The notes beneath the pieces were generated by a model. The model worked only from the letters and a program-made list of their open reading frames with translations, made no database searches and was not told the origin of the DNA. From RI-153 sp963721725 (lineage in GTDB: Bacteria > Chloroflexota > Anaerolineae > Caldilineales > Caldilineaceae), in assembly GCA_963721725.1 (NCBI GenBank), contig CAVRLX010000003.1, forward strand, positions 558,001-622,000: a DNA stretch of 64,000 nucleotides. The letters are read 5' to 3'. Of this stretch, positions 28,282 through 36,038 are shown piece after piece; within the stretch, counting starts at the first letter, position 1; each line of letters opens with the position of its first letter. The translations under genes and the position numbers were made by a program.

Positions 28282-28365
28282 TCTGGGAGGTGGGGCTGCT
28301 GGCCGGGTTGGGCATTGCCATATTGCCGCTGCGCGCAGGCCGCAAACAGATCGAGGTCAAAGGGT
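28278..28365 (+). pseudogene. Short C-terminal remnant of a membrane protein
   Basis: Between the decarboxylase stop and the phosphopantetheinyl transferase start, one frame reads LIWEVGLLAGLGIAILPLRA, then GRKQIEVKG and a stop. It is a single hydrophobic helix with a basic tail, in the style of a transporter C-terminus, but has no start codon or upstream part. It is best explained as what remains after a deletion. Confidence 0.35.
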
Positions 28366-28372
28366 GAAACAG

Positions 28373-29074
28373 ATGGATAGCGCCGGGGTCACCGTTGTAT
28401 GGCTACGTTTGTCCCTGGTTTCGCTGGCGACGGTGGAAATCCTGGATACACTACTGAATAGAGACGAACACGCACGGGCGGCGCGCTTTGTCTTTCCCGT
28501 GCATCGGCAGCGCTTTGTCGTGGCGCGGGGGATGTTGCGGCGTTGGCTGGGCGCGCAGATCGGGCGCGATCCGGCGGCGCTGCGATTCGTCTATAACGCC
28601 TATGGCAAGCCTGCGCTGGCCGATGATCCAGATCTGCACTTTAACCTTTCGCACGCCGGGGACTGGATTGTGTATGCCTTTGCCCGCCAGCGTCGGGTGG
28701 GCGTAGACGTGGAGGTCATGCGCGACGATGTAGAGATCAAGTCGCTGGCAAGACATGTTTTTTCTCCGGCAGAACAGGCCATTTTCTATAGCCTGCCCGC
28801 AGCGCAACAGAGGGAGGCTTTTTTCAACGGATGGACGCGCAAAGAAGCCTATGTCAAAGCCCAGGGCATGGGCATGTCGTTGCCGTTGGATAGCTTTGAC
28901 GTCTCGCTGCGTCCTGGCATCTCGGCGGCGATAGTCGAGACACGGCCCCAGGCGGCAGAAGCGGAGCGCTGGTCGATCTGTACACTGGAGCGGGGTGCGC
29001 TCTACAAAGCGGCACTGGTGATAGAAGGTCAGGGTTGGCAGTTGCGTCAGCTCGAAGCCACAGAATGGTGCTGA
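28373..29074 (+). CDS. 4'-phosphopantetheinyl transferase (Sfp type)
   Basis: A 233-residue enzyme that transfers the phosphopantetheine arm of CoA to a carrier protein. Key motifs are FNLSHAGDWIVYA, the metal-binding VGVDVE (about residues 106-111), and FFNGWTRKEAYVKAQGMGMSLPL near residues 152-174, which contains the W-x-x-KEA core. The ATG at 28373 is preceded by AAAGGG; the frame is open far upstream but overlaps the previous gene. It is near the pantothenate genes (panBC), although separated by 3 kb. The carrier target is not encoded in the window. Confidence 0.9.
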   Translation: MDSAGVTVVWLRLSLVSLATVEILDTLLNRDEHARAARFVFPVHRQRFVVARGMLRRWLGAQIGRDPAALRFVYNAYGKPALADDPDLHFNLSHAGDWIVYAFARQRRVGVDVEVMRDDVEIKSLARHVFSPAEQAIFYSLPAAQQREAFFNGWTRKEAYVKAQGMGMSLPLDSFDVSLRPGISAAIVETRPQAAEAERWSICTLERGALYKAALVIEGQGWQLRQLEATEWC

Positions 29075-29636
29075 TCCGTCTCTTTTCGTTTCGTCTGCTC
29101 ATCCCCTTGCTGTTAGTGTTGATCATCCAATTGATCAGCTTGGCCCTGGTCTTTATTCAGCCCCAAAATGTCGGCGTCGTAGTCTCGTGCGCTCACTGCC
29201 ATCACCGACACGGCAGCGCTCACCCCCACCGCTGAGATGACGCCGACAGTTAGGGCAATAGAGCCAGGACTTACGCAAAGACTGTTAGAAACCGAGTTTT
29301 TGCCAGTGTAGTAGCGCATATACTATTCCTGTTCAAAAAACTCGGTTTCTCCTCACGTGCGTAAGTCCTGAGAGCATAATTAACACGCCCGGGCCAGAGA
29401 AGAGACTACGTCAACTGCAAATGTCTCAGAGTGACAAGGCTCAGGAGGATACCCTGTGGTCGTGACCCCGGGGATTTTAAGTGGCGATGGCCCGTCAACC
29501 GTGCTGGGCAAGTCAGATAATTCTAGCTATACTATCCGTAAGGCGCGATTGGCTGCGGCCCAGCAAGCAAAACCCAAGAAAATCTAGCGACCGCACGAAC
29601 TCCCCCCGCCATCCATACACCACAGGAGGAAAGAGC
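29075..29636. other. Intergenic region holding a MITE; no clear gene
   Basis: The first 190 nt contain a hydrophobic plus-strand frame starting ATG 29065 (MVLIRLFSF, then IPLLLVLIIQLISLALVFI) that overlaps the transferase stop, but it ends in a His-rich run and may be a shadow. The MITE occupies 29265-29370. From 29371 to 29636 I see only the ribosome site AGGAGGA of the next gene. Confidence 0.5.
29265..29370. mobile_element. MITE-like palindromic element with CAGGACTTACGCA ends
   Basis: Terminal inverted repeats CAGGACTTACGCA at 29265-29277 and its exact complement at 29358-29370 bound a 106-bp unit. A second inner inverted repeat (AGAAACCGAGTTTTTG at 29287-29302, complement at 29334-29350) makes the whole element fold on itself. 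It has no coding capacity. GGACTTACGCA ends resemble those of MITEs and insertion sequences that I know from cyanobacteria and Chloroflexota. No transposase is present in the window. Confidence 0.75.
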
Positions 29637-30398
29637 ATGTACACAACCGATCAGTACGAAGGCATGATAGCAGAGACCGTGATCATACCGGGGGCAGGCG
29701 GTGAGTTGATCAATGCCTACCTGGCCCGCCCACTGGGGCCGGGACCCTTTCCGGGCATGGTCTTGGTCCATCATTTCCCCGGCTGGGATGAATGGTATCG
29801 GGAAGCGACGCGCAAGTTTGCCCATCACGGCTATGTCACGATCTCGCCCAATCTCTACTTTCGCAACGGCCACGGCACGCCCGAAGACATGGGCGCGCAG
29901 GTGCGCGCCGAGGGCGGCATCCCCGACGAGCAAGTGATGGGCGATCTGGCGGGGGCCATGCGCTCTCTGCGCGCGCTGCCCATCCTCAACGGCAAAGTGG
30001 GGATCTTTGGCACGTGTTCCGGCGGACGCCACGCCTATCTGGCGGCCTGTCGCGTGCCGGGGTTTGATGCGGTGATCGACTGCTGGGGCGGGCGCGTGGT
30101 CATGGCCGACGCCGATCTCAACGCCAACTATCCCGTGGCCCCGCTTGATTACACAGCGGATCTCCAATGCCCAGTGCTGGGTCTCTTTGGCGAAGAAGAT
30201 CGCAGCCCCACGCCAGAGCAGGTGGCGCAACACGAGGCTGCGCTTCAGCAACATGGCAAACCCTATGAATTTCACATGTATCCCAACGCCGGTCACGGTT
30301 TCTTCTATTATGATCGCCCTAACTATCGCCAGGCCCAGACTGTGGATGGCTGGAAAAAGATCTTCGCCTTTTTAGAGACCCATCTCAGCGGCGCATAG
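29637..30398 (+). CDS. Dienelactone hydrolase family protein
   Basis: A 253-residue alpha/beta hydrolase of the DLH family. The catalytic nucleophile is Cys in FGTCSGGRHA (about residues 125-134), the acid is Asp in GEEDRSPT near residue 187, and the histidine is in AGHGFFY near residue 222; HHFPGWDEW near residue 43 contributes the oxyanion region. The ATG at 29637 is preceded by AGGAGGA, a very strong site, so the longer open frame upstream is rejected. DLH enzymes open enol-lactones; the substrate here is not known. Confidence 0.88.
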   Translation: MYTTDQYEGMIAETVIIPGAGGELINAYLARPLGPGPFPGMVLVHHFPGWDEWYREATRKFAHHGYVTISPNLYFRNGHGTPEDMGAQVRAEGGIPDEQVMGDLAGAMRSLRALPILNGKVGIFGTCSGGRHAYLAACRVPGFDAVIDCWGGRVVMADADLNANYPVAPLDYTADLQCPVLGLFGEEDRSPTPEQVAQHEAALQQHGKPYEFHMYPNAGHGFFYYDRPNYRQAQTVDGWKKIFAFLETHLSGA

Positions 30399-30453
30399 AT
30401 TGAGGGTGACGTTGACGACAGACGAATTCGTTTTAGCCAAGAGGAGTAAGAAT

Positions 30454-30723
30454 ATGTGTACCATGATCGTTGAAAAAGTGGAGATCGAAGGGTGTGGCAA
30501 GGGAACATCAGGCTGGTTTGATGTGCGACAGGCCAACGTCTCCTATGACCACCCTTTTAACGCAGCGTTGGAACACGCGCTGAACATTGACTTTGTGGAC
30601 ACGCAGCAAGGGCCTGGCGCACGCGTCGCCGTGGAACTCAGCGCCGACTCGGCCCGGGCGCTGGTGAATACGATCCTGGCCGTGCTGGATCGCGCCGAGG
30701 CGGGGGGCTATTTGGAGGAGTAA
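30454..30723 (+). CDS. DUF6295 family protein
   Basis: An 89-residue protein starting MCTMIVEKVEIEGCGKG and containing NVSYDHPFNA and ALNIDFVD, the conserved features of the small family now called DUF6295. The C-terminal LSADSARALVNTILAVL is helical. Its start follows AAGAGGAG. It lies 55 bp after the dienelactone hydrolase on the same strand. Function is unknown; conserved Cys, His and Asp residues would allow metal binding, but that is a guess. Confidence 0.75.
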   Translation: MCTMIVEKVEIEGCGKGTSGWFDVRQANVSYDHPFNAALEHALNIDFVDTQQGPGARVAVELSADSARALVNTILAVLDRAEAGGYLEE

Positions 30724-30746
30724 GCGACATCAGCGGTGTATAAAAA

Positions 30747-30786
30747 GAGCGTGCGTCGGCAACCCCATTGTTGCCGACGCACGCTC
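30747..30786 (-). terminator. Strong hairpin terminator between DUF6295 and TatA genes
   Basis: A perfect 16-bp stem (GAGCGTGCGTCGGCAA at 30747-30762 with its complement at 30771-30786) has an 8-nt loop. On the minus strand it is followed by TTTTTA, so it ends the TatA transcript; it can also stop plus-strand transcription from DUF6295. Confidence 0.85.
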
Positions 30787-30824
30787 TCATGAGATGGGCG
30801 TTGAAATTTTACGCCTGGGTTTGG

Positions 30825-30918
30825 TATCTATTCAGGTCCAGGGTGCGACGCACTCGCCACGTAGCATTTCTAGCCAGATCTTATCCTGGCGAGTGCGTCG
30901 TACCTGAACAGTTACTGG
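30825..30918. repeat. GTGCGACGCACTCGCC-type palindromic element, copy 3
   Basis: Arms GTGCGACGCACTCGCCA (30843-30859) and its complement with one change (30887-30903). The whole stretch from ATCTATTCAGGTCCAG to CTGAACAGTTAC matches copy 2 in reverse orientation. It starts at the TatA stop. Confidence 0.88.
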
Positions 30919-31094
30919 GTTTGTTCAATCTCTTTTTCGGTTTTGGGCGTTTCGTCGGGGCTGGCCTCTTTGCGGAATTCGCGCAGACCTTTTCCCACCG
31001 ACCCAAAGACTTCGGGCAGACGACCCACCCCAAAGAAGATCACGACAATGACCAAAATCAGAATCAATTCAGTCGGTCCAAGTTGAAACGGCAT
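30912..31094 (-). CDS. tatA: Twin-arginine translocase TatA/TatE subunit
   Basis: A 60-residue TatA-family protein: short N-terminal membrane helix (LILILVIVVIFFGVGRLP), hinge, then the amphipathic helix VFGSVGKGLREFRKEA, with a charged tail. The FG-RLPE motif between helices is diagnostic. It forms the pore-like oligomer that moves folded proteins across the membrane. The binding protein at 36 kb has a twin-arginine signal and would be a client. No TatC is nearby. GGAAA lies upstream of the ATG. Confidence 0.92.
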   Translation of the reverse strand: MPFQLGPTELILILVIVVIFFGVGRLPEVFGSVGKGLREFRKEASPDETPKTEKEIEQTQ

Positions 31095-31132
31095 CAGAGT
31101 TTCCTTTCATCAAATCGTATCGAATGTTCACG

Positions 31133-31180
31133 TTGTGTACTAAAATAATTGTGTACTAAAATAACTGTGTACTAAAAGAG
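31133..31180. repeat. Three tandem copies of a 16-bp sequence upstream of tatA
   Basis: TTGTGTACTAAAATAA occurs at 31133-31148 and 31149-31164, with a diverged third copy at 31165-31180 overlapping the MerR stop. Each unit contains GTGTAC, a small palindrome. The position between the merR stop and the tatA start suggests operator sites or a recent slippage expansion. Confidence 0.85.
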
Positions 31181-31978
31181 CTGTTTGGCCACCAGGGCCA
31201 GTAATTGACGTTGAGCCGCCGAGAGCGGCGCACCACCCACTTCGGTCATCATTTCGTCCCAGGCATTGGGCGCAAACTCCGGCGTAAAAAAGCCCTCGGT
31301 CAGTTGGGCAAAAAGTGGATTTTGGCGATAGGAGCGGACGATTTCCGCCGCCAGCTCGGTAACCACAGGCGAATCTGCATCGTGGCTGGCAAGGGCGGCA
31401 ATCTGCGCCATCAATCCCAAGATTGGGCGCAATTCTTGGGGGTTGGCGCTAATCTGGTCAATCAGTGCGCGCTGTTGTTCCTGATAATCAGCCTGGCTCC
31501 AGAGCAGGCTGTCCAATTGGGCAAAGGGTTTGGTACGACCATCCCACGTCGTCCAATCGATCTGCAAGGTCTCGCCCAGTTGCTCTTGCAATAGTTTTAG
31601 CGTTGGCGGCTCGCCTGCCATTGGTTCCAACAGATCGGCATTTTCCTGTCTCAAGAGCGTTTCAATCTGCTCACGGCGCTGTTGCAATTCCTCAATCTGT
31701 GCCACAATCTCAGCGTGTAAGACACGCAATACATCGGCAATCGAATCGCCCCGAATCGCTTCGCCCAAAATTTTGCTGATCTGATGCAATGAGAAGCCCA
31801 GGCTTTGCAGTTGTTTGATCTGGTGTAAGCGCAACAAATGGCTGGCCGTGTAGAGCCGATAGCCGGACTCTGTCCGCTCTGGTTCAATCAGCAGCCCCAG
31901 TTTGTGATAGTGTCGGATAGTTTTGGTGGTGACACCCGCCAACTTGGCCGCATCGCCGATTAACAATTGTGCGTTCAC
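31172..31978 (-). CDS. MerR-family transcriptional regulator
   Basis: A 268-residue regulator. The N-terminal winged helix-turn-helix (residues about 4-72) has LIGDAAKLAGVTTKTIRHYHKLGLL and SGYRLYTASHLLRL, typical of MerR proteins. A coiled-coil dimer helix follows (about residues 80-120, VLHAEIVAQIEELQQRREQIETLL in part). The remaining 140 residues form an effector domain without the metal-binding cysteines of MerR or CueR, so a non-metal ligand is expected. Upstream ribosome site is GAAAGAGAGCG. Its stop touches the 16-bp triple repeat ahead of tatA, which could be its own binding site. Confidence 0.88.
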   Translation of the reverse strand: MNAQLLIGDAAKLAGVTTKTIRHYHKLGLLIEPERTESGYRLYTASHLLRLHQIKQLQSLGFSLHQISKILGEAIRGDSIADVLRVLHAEIVAQIEELQQRREQIETLLRQENADLLEPMAGEPPTLKLLQEQLGETLQIDWTTWDGRTKPFAQLDSLLWSQADYQEQQRALIDQISANPQELRPILGLMAQIAALASHDADSPVVTELAAEIVRSYRQNPLFAQLTEGFFTPEFAPNAWDEMMTEVGGAPLSAAQRQLLALVAKQLF

Positions 31979-32198
31979 AGCGCTCTCTTTCTATCTGCAC
32001 CCAGTGTAAACCTTGCCCTAAGGTCAATGTCAAGCCCCAATTTCGCCAATCGTAGAATGCACTTTCCCCACATCGTGGGTATAATGGCAAACATCACGAG
32101 TTATTTACCTTCATTTACCGTTCCGGCTCTGGCATTCCCCGGCGTGCAGCAGATCTGCACCGCATGCCCGATGCTGCATTTACCCAAAGGATGTTGCT

Positions 32199-33008
32199 GT
32201 GGCTGCGATTCAATTCAACTTCTTTTCCGAAACACTCCAACTTGCCACAGGCATGAACGTGCTCATGCCCCGCCTCACTGCCGCCCAGCGCGCCGCCCTG
32301 GGACCGGATCACCGCTTCCCGGTGCTTTTTTTGCTGCACGGCATGAGCGATGACCAGAGCGGCTGGACTCGCTATACCGCGATTGAACGCTACACCCGCT
32401 ATCTTAACTTGGCTGTGGTGATGCCTGCGGTGCAGCGCAGCTTCTACACCGACATGGCCCAGGGGCTACGCTTCTGGTCGTTTGTCAGCGAAGAAGTGCC
32501 CGCCGTGGCCCGCTTTTATTTCCCGCTTTCCGGCCAGCGTGAAGAAAGCTTTGTGGCGGGATTGTCCATGGGCGGTTATGGCGCGTTTAAAATGGGCCTG
32601 CGCCACCCGGAACGCTATGCCTACGTTGCCAGTTTTTCTGGCGCGCTGGACATGGTGGAACGCTTCGAGGAGATGCCGCAAGATCGCCAGACAGAATTCC
32701 ATTGGATGTTTGGTTCACCGGCACAACTACGCGGCAGCGACAACGACCTGATTCACTTGGCGAGCCAGCTTGCCGACAGCCCAGGCCAACAACCTCACTT
32801 CTACATCTCCTGTGGCACCGAGGATTTCCTCTACCAGAACAACGTCCGTTTTCGGGATCACATGGAGTCGCTGGGATTGGATCTCGTCTATGACGAGCGC
32901 CCTGGCGAGCACGAATGGGGCTATTGGGATACGCAGATTGAGGAAATTCTCCGTTGGCTGCCCGTTCAGACTCTTGAAGAAACCATCAACACAAAATCCA
33001 ACGCCTAG
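32199..33008 (+). CDS. Alpha/beta hydrolase (putative esterase, tributyrin esterase/S-formylglutathione hydrolase-like)
   Basis: A 269-residue esterase of the EstA/PF00756 group. The nucleophile is in GLSMGGYGAFKMGL (about residues 121-134), the oxyanion-loop region in FLLHGMSDDQSGW, and the catalytic His in GEHEWGYWD near residue 237. The start is GTG at 32199, 6 nt after AAAGGA. It ends 10 bp before a D-2-hydroxyacid dehydrogenase, so the two are probably co-transcribed. Confidence 0.87.
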   Translation: MAAIQFNFFSETLQLATGMNVLMPRLTAAQRAALGPDHRFPVLFLLHGMSDDQSGWTRYTAIERYTRYLNLAVVMPAVQRSFYTDMAQGLRFWSFVSEEVPAVARFYFPLSGQREESFVAGLSMGGYGAFKMGLRHPERYAYVASFSGALDMVERFEEMPQDRQTEFHWMFGSPAQLRGSDNDLIHLASQLADSPGQQPHFYISCGTEDFLYQNNVRFRDHMESLGLDLVYDERPGEHEWGYWDTQIEEILRWLPVQTLEETINTKSNA

Positions 33009-33018
33009 AGAGCCGCTC

Positions 33019-33978
33019 ATGCCCAACGTACTCTTTTTCACCAGTCTTGCCCCCGACATTGTGCCGCTGTTGACCCAGTTTGCGCCGCCCGATTTCAACG
33101 TGGACGTCCATTCCACCGATCTGCCCGAAGCCGAAAAATGCCGCTTGGTCGCCGACGCCGATTTCATGATCCTCTTCCCCGGTGCAATCGAAGCCTCGGT
33201 AATTCAGGCTGCGCCCCGGCTGAAATTGGTGCAACTGGTCAGCGCGGGCTTTGACAAGATGCCCATGACACTGCTGGCCGAACGTGGTATTCCCGTTGCC
33301 AACAATGGCGGCACCAACTCGATTGACGTGGCAGAACATACCCTGGCGATGATCTTGGGGTTGTATCGCCACCTGCCCCAGATGGATCAAAACGTGCGCA
33401 ACGCGGCCTGGAGCGCGCTGGATTCGGGCGCAACCACCTATACCATCCACGGCAAAACCGTGGGCATTGTGGGTCTGGGTAACATTGGGCGGCGCGTGGC
33501 GGCGCTGTTGCGTCCCTTTGGCGCGAAGTTGCTCTATTATGATGCCTTCCCGGCGTCGGCGGAAACTGAAGCCGTCCTGGGCATTGAACGTGTCACCCTG
33601 GACGATCTGCTGCGGCGATCTGATATTATCACCATTCATGTGCCGCTTAACAAGGATACCCACGGACTTATCGGCGCGGCGGAACTGGCGCTGATGCAGC
33701 CCACGGCGATCCTCGTCAACACCTGTCGAGGTCCCGTAGTGCAAGAGGCGGCGCTGGTCGAAGCATTGCAGGCGCGGCGCATCCGCGGTGCAGCGCTGGA
33801 CGTGTTGGAAAAAGAGCCGCCAGCGCCACACAATCCCATCCTGACGCTGGATAATGTGTTGTTAACCCCCCACACGGCGGGCGTCACACGTGATACCTGG
33901 AGCCGGCGCGGACAGTTTATCTTTGAGAACTTGCAGCGTGTGTGGAATGGGGAGCAGGCGCTGGCCTGTGTACCATAG
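33019..33978 (+). CDS. D-2-hydroxyacid dehydrogenase
   Basis: A 319-residue NAD(P)-dependent dehydrogenase reducing 2-oxo acids or oxidising D-2-hydroxy acids. The NAD motif GIVGLGNIGRRVAALL is at about residues 150-165, the substrate Arg lies in NTCRGPVV near residue 237 and the catalytic His in TPHTAGV near residue 285. The ATG at 33019 is the family N-terminus (MPNVLFFTS); the open frame extends into the esterase gene but that part is a shadow. The neighbouring esterase and dienelactone hydrolase suggest small-acid metabolism. Confidence 0.88.
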   Translation: MPNVLFFTSLAPDIVPLLTQFAPPDFNVDVHSTDLPEAEKCRLVADADFMILFPGAIEASVIQAAPRLKLVQLVSAGFDKMPMTLLAERGIPVANNGGTNSIDVAEHTLAMILGLYRHLPQMDQNVRNAAWSALDSGATTYTIHGKTVGIVGLGNIGRRVAALLRPFGAKLLYYDAFPASAETEAVLGIERVTLDDLLRRSDIITIHVPLNKDTHGLIGAAELALMQPTAILVNTCRGPVVQEAALVEALQARRIRGAALDVLEKEPPAPHNPILTLDNVLLTPHTAGVTRDTWSRRGQFIFENLQRVWNGEQALACVP

Positions 33979-34011
33979 CGCACGGTGAATATGCGAAGGA
34001 TTAATTGAAGC

Positions 34012-34040
34012 TTGACACAATGCATCTTTTCCGTTACTAT
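34012..34040 (+). promoter_or_regulatory. Sigma-70-type promoter for the sugar ABC operon
   Basis: TTGACA (34012-34017), a 17-bp spacer and TACTAT (34035-34040) form a near-consensus promoter, with CCTGGAGG as the ribosome site just before ATG 34096. Confidence 0.7.
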
Positions 34041-34095
34041 TCCGCTCCACCCCTATTAACCCAGCCTCTTTATACTACTCTCCCTGGAGGCATTA

Positions 34096-35001
34096 ATGAT
34101 TTCATCGAGACGTGCGCGAGTTTCGCTGGCCGAACGGCGCGAATGGCTGCTGTTTGCCCTGTTGGTGGGTCCCAATCTTTTTCTGTTTGCAGTCTTCACC
34201 TATTGGCCGCTGCTCTACAACGGCTATCTTAGCTTTGTGCGCTGGGATATGCTTGCGCCCATCAAAATCTGGGTGGGCTGGGGCAATTATACACAGTTGT
34301 TCAACTCGGCGACTTTTGGCGAAATTTTGCTCAATACTGTGGTCTTCACTTTTGGCTCGGTGATCGCCATCTGCACAATTGGCCTGGGGATTGCCCTCTT
34401 GCTCAACCAGAAGCTTGTTGGGCGGAATGTGGTGCGCGGCGTGGTCTTTAGCCCGGTGATGTTGAGCGGGGCGGCGATTGGCATTGTATGGATCTATATC
34501 TTTGACCCACGTTATGGGCTGCTGGATATCCCGATCCGGGCGATGGGGTTGCGCTCGCCCAACTGGCTGCTGGACACAAGTTGGGCCATGCTGGCGGTGA
34601 TTATTGTCCACGTGTGGAAGAATCTAGGCTACGCCGTGGTCATCTATCTGGCCGGTCTCCAAGCTATCCCCAAAGAGCTATACGAGGCGGCGCTGGTGGA
34701 TGGGGCTGGCAGTTGGGCACGCTTCCGGGCGGTCACCCTGCCGGGACTTTCGCCTGTGGTTTTCTTTCTGGTGCTCACCACCATTCTCGCAGGGTTTCAA
34801 TCGTTCGATATTATCAAAGTCATGACAGATGGCGGGCCAGTGGACGCGACGACAACCTTAATCTACTACCTGTATGAAGAGGGCTTTGTGGCGTTTAATG
34901 CCGGGCGCGCCGGCGTATCGGCGGTGATCCTCTTCCTGGCGATGTTGATCTTTACAGTGATACAGATGATCTATAGCGAACGTAACGTTCACTACGCCTA
35001 A
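34096..35001 (+). CDS. Sugar ABC transporter permease (MalF/UgpA-like)
   Basis: A 301-residue inner-membrane permease with six helices, of the carbohydrate CUT1 group. The EAA loop that contacts the ATPase is EAALVDGAGSWARFRAVTLPGL (about residues 199-220). The first helix is WLLFALLVGPNLFLFAVFTYW. The ATG at 34096 has TGGAGG upstream. It is followed after 12 bp by its partner permease. No ATPase gene is in the cluster, so a shared MsiK/MalK-like ATPase encoded elsewhere is implied. Confidence 0.92.
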   Translation: MISSRRARVSLAERREWLLFALLVGPNLFLFAVFTYWPLLYNGYLSFVRWDMLAPIKIWVGWGNYTQLFNSATFGEILLNTVVFTFGSVIAICTIGLGIALLLNQKLVGRNVVRGVVFSPVMLSGAAIGIVWIYIFDPRYGLLDIPIRAMGLRSPNWLLDTSWAMLAVIIVHVWKNLGYAVVIYLAGLQAIPKELYEAALVDGAGSWARFRAVTLPGLSPVVFFLVLTTILAGFQSFDIIKVMTDGGPVDATTTLIYYLYEEGFVAFNAGRAGVSAVILFLAMLIFTVIQMIYSERNVHYA

Positions 35002-35013
35002 GAGGGAGAGACG

Positions 35014-35922
35014 ATGGCAAAAGCAACGATTAGCAGCGATCTCGAGCCGATGCCCACCGCCGCCCACAGCGATGAGTCTAGCGGCTGGGCCGGGCAACAG
35101 AATAACATATTTTACCAAGTAGCCGGCTATCTGGGCATGATCTTTTGCCTGATCCTAATCGGGATGCCGATTTATTGGATGATTATCGGCTCGTTCAAAA
35201 TCTCACAGGAGATATATCGAGTTCCCCCCACATGGATCCCCATGGAACCCACCCTGGAGAATTTCGGCGAAGCCTGGCGCTCTGCGCCCTTTGGCCGCTA
35301 CTATATTAACACGCTCATCACCACCATTTTTGGCAGCGGGTTTGAAATCTTGTTTGCGGTAACGTCGGCCTTTGCGTTTGCCTTTCTGCGCTTCCCCAAA
35401 AAAGATTGGCTCTTTCTGATCCTGTTGGCGGCGCTGATGGTTCCAGGGCAGGTGACGATTCTGCCCAACTATCTGACTATTGCCGAACTGGGCTGGATCA
35501 ACACCTATCAGGGCATCGTCGTTCCCGGTGCTTCGGTAGCCTATGGCACGTTTTTGTTGCGTCAATACTTCAAGACCTTGCCGGTGGAGGTTCTCGACGC
35601 CGCCAAAGTCGATGGAGCCAGTTATATGCTCACACTGTGGGCCATTGTGATTCCGCTGGCAAAGCCCGCGATTATTACCATGGCGCTGATCAGCGTCGTC
35701 TCTAAATGGAACGACTTCCTTTGGCCGCTGATCGTCACCAATACACGCGATATGCGTGTGTTGCCCATTGGCATTTTCTGGCTAATGGTGGAGGAAGGAA
35801 ACATCCAGTGGGGCGTGGTCATGTCTGGCACGCTCTTTGTTGTGGTTCCCGTGGTCATCGTCTTTCTCTATGCCCAGCGCTATATTGTAGACGGCATCGC
35901 TGCTGGGGCTGTTAAGGGATAA
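35014..35922 (+). CDS. Sugar ABC transporter permease (MalG/UgpE-like)
   Basis: A 302-residue CUT1-type permease. A ~30-residue polar N-terminus precedes helix 1 (GMIFCLILIGMPIYWMII). The EAA loop is DAAKVDGASYMLTLWAIVIP near residues 193-212. It pairs with the preceding permease to form the channel. The ATG follows AGAGGGAGAG. After it comes a hairpin-forming heptad repeat and then the binding protein gene, so expression of the three may be balanced at the RNA level. Confidence 0.92.
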   Translation: MAKATISSDLEPMPTAAHSDESSGWAGQQNNIFYQVAGYLGMIFCLILIGMPIYWMIIGSFKISQEIYRVPPTWIPMEPTLENFGEAWRSAPFGRYYINTLITTIFGSGFEILFAVTSAFAFAFLRFPKKDWLFLILLAALMVPGQVTILPNYLTIAELGWINTYQGIVVPGASVAYGTFLLRQYFKTLPVEVLDAAKVDGASYMLTLWAIVIPLAKPAIITMALISVVSKWNDFLWPLIVTNTRDMRVLPIGIFWLMVEEGNIQWGVVMSGTLFVVVPVVIVFLYAQRYIVDGIAAGAVKG

Positions 35923-35924
35923 GC

Positions 35925-35988
35925 GATTGGGGATTAGAGATTGGATATTGGGTCACAACACTCAATATCCAATCTCTAATCCCCGATC
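35925..35988. repeat. Heptad-phased palindrome between permease and binding-protein genes
   Basis: Left arm 35925-35952 is made of GATTGGG, GATTAGA and GATTGGA-type units at strict 7-base spacing; the right arm 35961-35987 is its reverse complement with few changes. It starts 3 nt after the permease stop. Confidence 0.9.
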
Positions 35989-36038
35989 TTCAATTAGGCT
36001 TTACAATCGAATCGTTTTCATATCAAAAGGAGATTTTC

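Noticed and set aside
29113..29319. Minus-strand frame reading ALTVGVISAVGVSAAVSVMA before the MITE
   Set aside because: It starts inside the mobile element and has no ribosome site; a remnant is possible but cannot be supported.
22949..31148. Apparent shared peptide RRTRH...LARSxPGECV at several loci
   Set aside because: It is the translation of the 90-bp palindromic element, not a protein domain.
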